DNA of 56,672 nucleotides, from positions 1 through 56,672 of the forward strand of contig CAIVQH010000035.1 of NCBI GenBank assembly GCA_903907995.1. Reading direction: 5' to 3'. Made by a program: the position numbers and the translations under genes. Within the stretch, counting starts at the first letter, position 1. Each line of letters begins with the position of its first letter. Positions 52,901 through 56,672 of the stretch are shown in pieces. The notes under the pieces were generated by a model. It had not been told where the DNA came from and made no database searches. It was given only the letters and a program-made list of their open reading frames with translations. The DNA comes from an uncultured Verrucomicrobiota bacterium. GTDB taxonomy: Bacteria; Verrucomicrobiota; Verrucomicrobiia; Limisphaerales; UBA9464.

Positions 52901-53328
52901 CCCTCCATGGCGCCATCACGGAAATGGAAGTTGATGCCCACGCCCAGCGACGGGTCCACGGCCACGGCCACGCCACCACGGGCCTGATCGCCCGTGCCGA
53001 ACTGCAGGACGCGCATCCGGGCCAGCACCTCCTGCACCTGGGGATCGTACGTGGCGCCGGAGTAAACGAGGTGGTTGGGGTCACCATTGGCGGTGGCCAC
53101 GTGCAGGAAGCCGTTGCCGACGGAGAAAACGTCATCTGCGCTCCCCGCCCGGCTCCAGCCGCTGGCGAGCGTGGTCCCGTTGAAATCGTCCTGAAATCCG
53201 TTCACCACCGTCCCCACCTCGACCGGGCCAACCACTTGCGCCTGAACGCTGCAAAGCCGGGAGTGGAGGAGAACCAGGGTGAGCAGGAGGCCGACTCCGA
53301 ACCGGCGGACAAAAGCACAGGATCGCAT
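46993..53328 (-). CDS. Large secreted lamin-tail (LTD) and CotH-kinase domain protein, 2111 residues
   Basis: The signal peptide opens at 53328 (MRSCAFVRRFGVGLLLTLVL, cleavage near SVQAQ). Order of domains: an N-terminal lectin-like jelly roll (DDFNGTTLASGWSRAG), an Ig-like unit with FQWFRGTNPIAGATNP, a second jelly roll (GSDAWTEAGLMARDS), three lamin-tail domains starting LVISEIMYHPG, LVINEFVAHTE and VVINEILADPI, a carbohydrate-binding-like section (NGTFETGLTGWTAEG), a CotH-type kinase domain (VWVTQANFSAWDSRSKLN, NNFDSWGHVIGKNMYAY, YMFDLDWLM), a fourth lamin-tail domain (VFINEWMADNATF) and a short C-terminal VVESAASLDSNTWTQV module. CotH kinases phosphorylate spore-coat proteins in Bacillus; the role in a secreted scaffold like this is unknown. 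The protein may be a surface or secreted adhesin/enzyme (inference). Confidence 0.82.
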   Translation of the reverse strand: MRSCAFVRRFGVGLLLTLVLLHSRLCSVQAQVVGPVEVGTVVNGFQDDFNGTTLASGWSRAGSADDVFSVGNGFLHVATANGDPNHLVYSGATYDPQVQEVLARMRVLQFGTGDQARGGVAVAVDPSLGVGINFHFRDGAMEGQTGRHLSFLDDFRAWGPGYGFSWQLNTWYWVRLRQDPGATIGGVTADMFAKIWPADGTTAEPTTWQTWNYGGRSILTGLAGIAAGSSAGTAEFDVDYVLIKAAGLPQITVTPAAVPVFHAGPVIITNQPADLAVTACAPATFKVGYDGTPPHQFQWFRGTNPIAGATNPAVTISSASLSDDSATFQVRIRNVVAGATNEATSRAAALHVTVDPVPPALAVVESAGGLAGVHLVFTKPISAVSAVNPANYQILQGAQPLAVQSVQVSPDGLEVLLTTAPQTEGVTYSLKVSNLSDACTGTVPVASGTAVEFHATIYASGDVGSPTPDGSITPVAGGYDLRGEGTGALGTADQLQFGYQPKSGNFDVRVRVAQMVGSDAWTEAGLMARDSLNANSKMAFVLATPSISGALFKSRNTDGAAITQSGTYPVNYPDTWLRLQRVGNTFTGYGSRDGRTWTVLGQAVIAMSAQVSFGMAVASHNPSTPAFASFRELGDVLQSALETGVPTLEPMAQSSRKTGLVISEIMYHPGTHPGFPGADGKSQLEFVELFNTQGIPEDVGGYRIDGDIHYTFPPGTFLGPGAYLAVARNPADLSRIQGATNVFGPYTGNLSNSSGKVQLRNPVGAVFLEVVYDGQPPWPAAADGGGHSLVLVRPSLGEANPRAWALSDRVGGSPGALDGVGAEALRGLVINEFVAHTEAGPGDFIELYNASPAPLDASGCVLSDRPDTDGYILPAGTTIPANGHLALDQSKLGFALSATGGTIYLRNPAQTRVLDAIRYEAQADQTAFGRCPDGSALWRTLAAPTPGAANAPRLLGDVVINEILADPISGNNDDQFVELYNRTAAPVDLGGWQFTAGIQFIFPSPTILPAHGYVAVSRNSARLRASHPELGATAVVGDFSGSLVHGGERLALARPEQFTQPASAGNPATTNQIPVVVSEATYATGGRWGKWTAGGGSSLELVNPDADPEFASSWADSDETAKAAWTPISATGTIDNGSTTGDSLQILLQGTGEALIDNLEVRDDKGVNLIANGTFETGLTGWTAEGTMVTSSLETTGGFQSNQALHLRAVERGDNQVNRVRSPLTSAVRQGTVVTIKAQARWLRGSPTLLLRIRGNWMEAPGAMNLPVSAGTPGSPNSRFQAAAPPGIREVTHAPVLPADQQPVRVTARISSLVANPLVRVNYRLDPATTVKSVAMTDDGTGGDAVAGDGIYTGTIPAQPAGMLVAYTVTAQDSPAATGNAITRYPSADSTGEALIRFGEQQPSGNIPLYRVWVTQANFSAWDSRSKLNNTPLDCTFVLGNQRVIHNTKVLYAGSPYIAPGYCGPNCGRCGYSITFPDDDVLLGNADMVLDWPGGHGNETTALQEQMAYWMAGKMALPTCYRYAVRLHLNGVTDDQRGTIFEAVNQPASEFLKAWMPADSNGDFFKVDRGFEFSDGGSLVADPEPTLQVFTTTGGAKKLARYRWNWNKRAGSDPNNYTNIFDLVTAVNVADITQYTQQTDALVDVEEWMGIFAAEHIINNFDSWGHVIGKNMYAYKPKLGKWQIYMFDLDWLMLAAPNFNPTYTAKTGPLFVASDPTVTRMYNHPPFRRAYFRAIQRAVAGPLRANQYEPQLAARYASYVANGIRYCDGSTLTAPDAVKTWFNDRRIALQAQLDQLAVPFAIAPALPATTATSPLTVTGSAPIGVKSIQVNGVVVPVTWTSVTNWSASVTLLQATNVLAFTALDPQGAVIPGLNAGGTVLYTGAVSSLPQVFINEWMADNATFVADHAGGGNRFSDWFELYNAGPTSADLSGYYLTDTLSQPAQFKIPAGYGIEPGGRLLVWADGLPALNAPDVPDLHVNFQLSAKGEAIGLFAPDGTPVDTVTFGPQSPDVSEGRSPDGGPTLLFQTQPTPGAANVARLRLDGSVAVSGTLHLEWSSVIGTRYVVESAASLDSNTWTQVVPPVAGDGTRLSLDVAMTAVGNQFIRLRAIP

Positions 53329-53659
53329 GATGACAGGGTTTTGAGAAACGACAGGGCGCAGGTGAGTCGACAAAGGATTGACGGTGAACTTCCCCAAACC
53401 TTAGCAAACCGGGGACCAAGTTTCCACGCCGTAATCCTTGAAACCGCGATCACCGATCGTGTCCGGAACGTGAATCCTTCCAATTGGGCGGCGGGCGATC
53501 TGGATGCTCAGCAAGCTTCGGGCTGGGCCGGATAGCCTGTGGCCCAATGGTTTCGTGGAAAATCAGTCCCAACAAGTGCCGGGACAAAGGCTTGAACCGG
53601 GTCGCGGGCACGCGAACGACAACCAACCACCGTCAGAGAGCCACTAAGCCGGCCCACGA
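53329..53659. other. 331-base gap between CotH protein and anti-sigma factor
   Basis: No gene is supported. The stretch has a possible weak stem (TGGGCC...GGCCCA at about 53523-53545) but nothing resembling a terminator or a repeated element. Frames crossing it have no domain and low coding appearance. Confidence 0.5.
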
Positions 53660-54403
53660 TCACTTTTCCAGCAGTCCGGCCAGTTCCTCCAGCTCGGTCG
53701 GGTTCAGGTCGGACACAAGGCAATAGTGCATGCCTTTGGCAGTGAAGCGGATGACGGAGAAGCCGCGACGGGCCTCCGTTTCGTGTTTCATCGGGCCGGT
53801 CGCGGGCCAGACAAAGACGTTGATCAGGTGTTTGTTACGCCGATACACCAACCCGGCCACGGCGCGGCCATCCAAGTAGTCCAGCCGTCCACCGATGAGC
53901 GGGAAGTTTAGCGCCGCGAAGTCTTGGACGTCCGGTGCGAAGTCCAGTTTGCCATCGAACCACGGCTTGACGGTGTGCCGGTCACTGGACGCCACATCCA
54001 TGAGGTGGTCGGCCTGGAGCGAGCGGACGTGATTTGCGACCACCTCGTTCAACTGGGTGTCGTGCTCGGAAATGCCGGTGGGCCGCAGACTGACCACCGC
54101 CAGCGCCGTCGCCGCCAGCCCAAGCGCCAGCCACTTCCACAGCCACTGAAGCGGGACTATGGGGCGAGGAGCTTCCGGTTCCAAATCACGCACGAATTGC
54201 CGCACATCGGTCCGCAGCGAAGCGGGTGCCCGGTAATTGAGGTCGGCACTCCGCAAGGCAGTGCGCAGCGCTCGTAGCGACGCGTCTTCCGCGGCGCAGG
54301 CGGCGCAGGATTTCAGATGTCGCCCGAATTCGAGACTGTTCGCCGCATCGAGTTCACCGTCGGCGTGGGCGTGGAGCAGCAGGCGGGCTTCGGCGCAGTT
54401 CAT
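53660..54403 (-). CDS. Zinc-finger anti-sigma factor (ECF regulator)
   Basis: The 247-residue membrane protein has the anti-sigma zinc-finger motif: Cys3, then H-x3-C-x2-C in GRHLKSCAACAAED (about 28-41), in the usual zf-HC2 order. A membrane span follows (LWKWLALGLAATALAVVSL, about 88-106), then a periplasmic domain that probably senses a signal. Anti-sigma factors hold the sigma factor at the membrane until released. The ATG overlaps the sigma gene stop by 4 bases, making it a clear sigma/anti-sigma pair. Confidence 0.85.
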   Translation of the reverse strand: MNCAEARLLLHAHADGELDAANSLEFGRHLKSCAACAAEDASLRALRTALRSADLNYRAPASLRTDVRQFVRDLEPEAPRPIVPLQWLWKWLALGLAATALAVVSLRPTGISEHDTQLNEVVANHVRSLQADHLMDVASSDRHTVKPWFDGKLDFAPDVQDFAALNFPLIGGRLDYLDGRAVAGLVYRRNKHLINVFVWPATGPMKHETEARRGFSVIRFTAKGMHYCLVSDLNPTELEELAGLLEK

Positions 54404-54915
54404 GGGCTGTCTCCTTTCCTGGCGAAATGGTTTTGCAACTGCCGTCGTGCGCGGGCGAGCCGCGACATGACGGTGCCGACCGGCACCTCGGCAATCTCGG
54501 CAATCTCCTTGTAGGAGAGGCCTTCCAGCTCGCGCAGCACAATCGCCTCGCGGAATTCCAAGGGGAGTGCCTCCAGCGCGGCCCGCAAGGCATTCCGGTC
54601 CGCACCATGAAGCGCGCCGGCGGCGACGGCGGGATCCTCCAGTTCGGCGATTTCATCGTCATCGATCGAAACGACCGCGCGTGGCCGGTTCTTTTTCAGC
54701 CAGGAAAACGCGGTGTTGCGGACGATGGCCAGGAGCCATGCCCGCGCGTCGCCACCCCGATGCCCGCCGATGAAGCGGAACGCGCGCACGCACGCCTCCT
54801 GCGCAATGTCCTCGGCGTCGTGGTCGTTGCCGGCCAGCCAGCGCGCGAGGTTGTAGGCCGCATCCAGGTGCGGCAGGACAACCCGCTCAAAATGCTCCGG
54901 TTCGGTGGCGCTCAC
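54400..54915 (-). CDS. ECF sigma-70 family sigma factor
   Basis: The 171-residue protein has region 2 (LDAAYNLARWLAGNDHDAEDIAQEACVRAFRFI), a Pro-rich linker and region 4 (PLEFREAIVLRELEGLSYKEIAEIAEVPVGTVMSRLARARRQL), the standard ECF length. The start is GTG at 54915 (product SATEPEHFER), preceded by GGAAGC, a plausible Shine-Dalgarno site. It is divergent from the phosphoesterase gene, and a palindromic promoter element sits between them, so it likely drives both. Confidence 0.9.
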   Translation of the reverse strand: MSATEPEHFERVVLPHLDAAYNLARWLAGNDHDAEDIAQEACVRAFRFIGGHRGGDARAWLLAIVRNTAFSWLKKNRPRAVVSIDDDEIAELEDPAVAAGALHGADRNALRAALEALPLEFREAIVLRELEGLSYKEIAEIAEVPVGTVMSRLARARRQLQNHFARKGDSP

Positions 54916-54952
54916 GATTCGCTTCCGTTTCCTCCAGACTGCGCGGCCGGCG

Positions 54953-54976
54953 ATTTTATTCCCGGCGGAATAAAAT
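54953..54976. promoter_or_regulatory. Palindrome with divergent ECF-like promoter elements
   Basis: ATTTTATTCC (54953-54962), a CGGC spacer and GGAATAAAAT (54967-54976) form a perfect palindrome. On each strand it opens with GGAAT, a -35-like ECF element; GTCT follows 17 bases later on the plus strand (54989-54992) and 18 bases later on the minus strand (54939-54936). This layout would drive the sigma gene leftward and the phosphoesterase rightward from one site. It could instead be an operator. A second candidate, GGAAC at 55003-55007, lies nearer to the phosphoesterase gene. Confidence 0.55.
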
Positions 54977-55045
54977 GTTTTCTCCCGGGTCTTGGACGCG
55001 ACGGAACTGACCGTCGGTATCAAACATCAATCGCATTGCTCAAAC

Positions 55046-56020
55046 ATGAAAACGAACAAGGGAACCATTCTCCATGACCACAACCGCGACGGCCTCGACC
55101 GGCGCGGCTTTCTCCAGTGCATGGCCTGGGCGGGAACGGGAATGCTGTGGACGGTCCGGGGTGGGCTGCTCGGGTCGGCGCTGCTGCCCTCGGCCGCTCG
55201 GGCGGCGGACGCGGCCGGGACAACCAGGGGCAGCTTCAGCTTTGTGCAGATCAGCGACTCGCACATCGGCTTCAACAAGGAGGGCATCAACACGGACGTG
55301 GCCGGGACGCTCCAGGAAGCCATCGCCCGCATCAATGCGCTGCCGGAACGGCCGGACTTCGTTTTGCACACGGGTGACCTGACGCATCTCGCCAGCGCCG
55401 ACGAGTTCGACACGCTCGACCAGCTTTTGAAGGGCGTGAAGACGCAGCAGATCTTTTTTGTGCCGGGCGAGCATGACGTCACCGGTGACGATGGAAAACT
55501 CTACCGCGAACGGTTCGGGAAAAACTCCAAAGGCGCCGGCTGGTACAGCTTCGACCATCACGGCATCCACTTCGTCGGCCTCGTCAACGTCGTGGACATC
55601 CAGCAGAATGGCCTCGGCGCGCTTGGCCGGGAGCAGCTGGCCTGGCTGGCCGACGATCTGCGCGACCGCTCCGCGGAAACGCCGATTGTCATCTTCGCGC
55701 ACATTCCGCTGTGGGAGGTCTATCCACAATGGGGCTGGGGCACGAACGATGGGGCGCAGGCGCTGGCGTTGCTGAAGCGGTTCGGCTCGGTGACGGTGCT
55801 CAACGGCCACATCCATCAGACGATGAAAAAGGTCGAGGGCGGAGTGACCTTTCACACCGCCAGGTCCACCGCGTTCGCGCAACCGTTACCTGGCACCGCA
55901 CCCAAACCCGGCCCGATGAAGATCGAGTCGGCCAAACTGCGCGAGCACCTCGGGATCACCGAGGTGAACTACGTCGAAGGAACCCGTTCGCTGGCAATCG
56001 TGGATTCGGCCCTCCTCTGA
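55046..56020 (+). CDS. Tat-exported metallophosphoesterase
   Basis: The 324-residue protein starts with a Tat signal: DGLDRRGFLQCMAWAGTGML (twin-arginine RRGF motif) followed by a hydrophobic stretch and AARAADA. The body is a calcineurin-like phosphoesterase: FVQISDSHIGF (Asp and His metal ligands), VLHTGDLTHLAS (GD), a GEHDVTG segment in place of the usual GNHD, VIFAHIPLWE and LNGHIHQTMKK (GHxH). It binds a dinuclear metal centre after folding in the cytoplasm. The substrate is unknown. It is downstream of the palindromic promoter and 13 bases before the cytochrome gene. Confidence 0.85.
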   Translation: MKTNKGTILHDHNRDGLDRRGFLQCMAWAGTGMLWTVRGGLLGSALLPSAARAADAAGTTRGSFSFVQISDSHIGFNKEGINTDVAGTLQEAIARINALPERPDFVLHTGDLTHLASADEFDTLDQLLKGVKTQQIFFVPGEHDVTGDDGKLYRERFGKNSKGAGWYSFDHHGIHFVGLVNVVDIQQNGLGALGREQLAWLADDLRDRSAETPIVIFAHIPLWEVYPQWGWGTNDGAQALALLKRFGSVTVLNGHIHQTMKKVEGGVTFHTARSTAFAQPLPGTAPKPGPMKIESAKLREHLGITEVNYVEGTRSLAIVDSALL

Positions 56021-56033
56021 CCCCTTGCATGAA

Positions 56034-56396
56034 ATGAAGAGACACCCGTTCCCGGTGCTCACCCCCGCCCCCCTGCTCTTGGTCCTGCTCATGCTCTCGC
56101 TCGTCCTGGCCGCGACCGTTTTGTCTTCCTGTACTCCAAGCCAGCCCGGCGTCCGCCGCAAAGGCGAACCCGACGCTCCGATCGGACGTACCCTGTTCCT
56201 GAAGAACTGCGCCCACTGCCACGGGGCGGACGCGCATGGTGACGAAGGGCCGGATCTGCACAACCTCGACTGGACAGACGAGCAGATCACCGCCCGCATC
56301 CGCAACGGCAAGAAAGGCCAGATGACCGCGTTTGCGGACAAATTGTCGCCCGAACAAATAGGCCAGCTCAAAGATTACGTGAGGACGCTAAAGTAG
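56034..56396 (+). CDS. Lipoprotein c-type cytochrome
   Basis: The 120-residue product starts MKRHPFPVLTP with a long hydrophobic segment (LLLVLLMLSLVLAATVLSSC) whose Cys after LSS is a lipobox, so it is probably attached to the membrane. The heme-binding motif CAHCH lies at about residues 55-59 (LFLKNCAHCHGADAHG), with a Met candidate for the sixth ligand in KGQMTAF. It is a small class I-like cytochrome c and presumably carries one electron. TTG at 56025 is an alternative start. It is probably cotranscribed with the phosphoesterase. Confidence 0.82.
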   Translation: MKRHPFPVLTPAPLLLVLLMLSLVLAATVLSSCTPSQPGVRRKGEPDAPIGRTLFLKNCAHCHGADAHGDEGPDLHNLDWTDEQITARIRNGKKGQMTAFADKLSPEQIGQLKDYVRTLK

Positions 56397-56536
56397 TGCA
56401 TGCTTGGCTTGAAGCTCTTGCGCGTTGCCGGAACATCCGAATCCAGAGGAAAACGGTTTCACTTTGGCTTCGTACGTCTGGCCAGTGCCACGGGTGTTGC
56501 CTCAGCACGGCGGCATTTTTGAATTAACCGTTCCTA
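56397..56536. other. Short spacer before the IS element
   Basis: About 140 bases with no gene or clear terminator between the cytochrome stop and the presumed IS left end. It becomes more AT-rich near 56510-56536 (ATTTTTGAATTAACCG). Confidence 0.4.
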
Positions 56537-56672
56537 GTATCGTGTAACACATTTTATTTCGCATTGCTTCGGCCGAGTGGCGGGGGTTTGCTCGGGGCAT
56601 GGCCAATCGATACCGAGTGACGCTGACCGGGGCGGAACGCGACCAGCTCACCGAACTGACCCGCAAAGGCCG
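56537..56672 (+). mobile_element. IS630-family element, left end, truncated by window edge
   Basis: A TA dinucleotide at 56535-56536, the usual IS630 target, is followed by GTATCGTGTAACAC, a plausible terminal inverted repeat, and then by a transposase start at 56599. The rest lies beyond the window, so the right end and its repeat cannot be checked. The boundary at 56537 is inferred. Confidence 0.5.
56599..56672 (+). CDS. IS630-like transposase, N-terminal part only
   Basis: An ATG at 56599 opens a frame to the window end with MANRYRVTLTGAERDQLTEL then TRKG, the typical start of the helix-turn-helix DNA-binding domain of IS630 transposases (family knowledge). Only 24 residues are visible, so the catalytic DDE domain cannot be checked. 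Confidence 0.65.
   Translation, partial: MANRYRVTLTGAERDQLTELTRKG

Overview
The window is a GC-rich bacterial chromosome segment, most likely from the phylum Verrucomicrobiota and probably the Limisphaerales/Pedosphaera side (inference). The clues are a division and cell-wall (dcw) cluster with unusual content, very large secreted lamin-tail/CotH proteins, secreted EF-hand proteins, many short structured intergenic repeats, and an ECF sigma/anti-sigma pair beside exported redox-type proteins. No rRNA, tRNA or CRISPR array was recognised.

Layout. 1-3841: the start of a secreted protein running off the left edge (minus), a 517-base divergent spacer rich in hairpins, then a TPR protein and an RNA m5C methyltransferase with a long disordered N-terminus (plus). 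3822-5096: a secreted ceramidase-like protein. 5238-23590 (all minus): the dcw cluster, transcribed mraZ - unknown - rsmH - ftsL-like - ftsI - murE-like - micro-ORF - SIMPL protein - murF - mraY - LysM protein - [terminator-like hairpin] - ftsW - murG - murB - ddl - ftsQ - ftsA - ftsZ. 23924-25707: queA and a RibD_C reductase. 25714-30020: an esterase, an S41-like pseudoprotease and a propeller/EF-hand protein. 30058-38332: small hypotheticals, recJ, a TerC protein, an aldo/keto reductase, a GreA/B-like factor, a MOSC protein and a ThuA-like protein. 38393-53328: an HrpA-type helicase, a small secreted protein, a four-PAS histidine kinase and a 2111-residue lamin-tail/CotH surface protein. 53660-56396: anti-sigma and ECF sigma factors divergent from a Tat-exported phosphoesterase and a lipoprotein cytochrome c. 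56537-end: the left end of an IS630-like element.

The most interesting region is the dcw cluster. murC and murD are absent. The gene in the murE position has lost the ATP P-loop and the nearby ligase core while keeping other MurE landmarks. The ftsZ product has a changed GTP-binding signature and a changed T7 catalytic loop but keeps an FtsZ C-terminal peptide. A LysM protein stands where murD is expected, and a strong hairpin followed by a T-run splits the cluster just before ftsW. Of the four Mur ligases only MurF looks catalytically intact here, so the other activities must be encoded elsewhere or the pathway is organised differently. A second notable signal is a perfect palindrome between the ECF sigma gene and the phosphoesterase gene that places a GGAAT -35-like element on each strand. 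Third is a set of short structured intergenic repeats, some present in two related copies.
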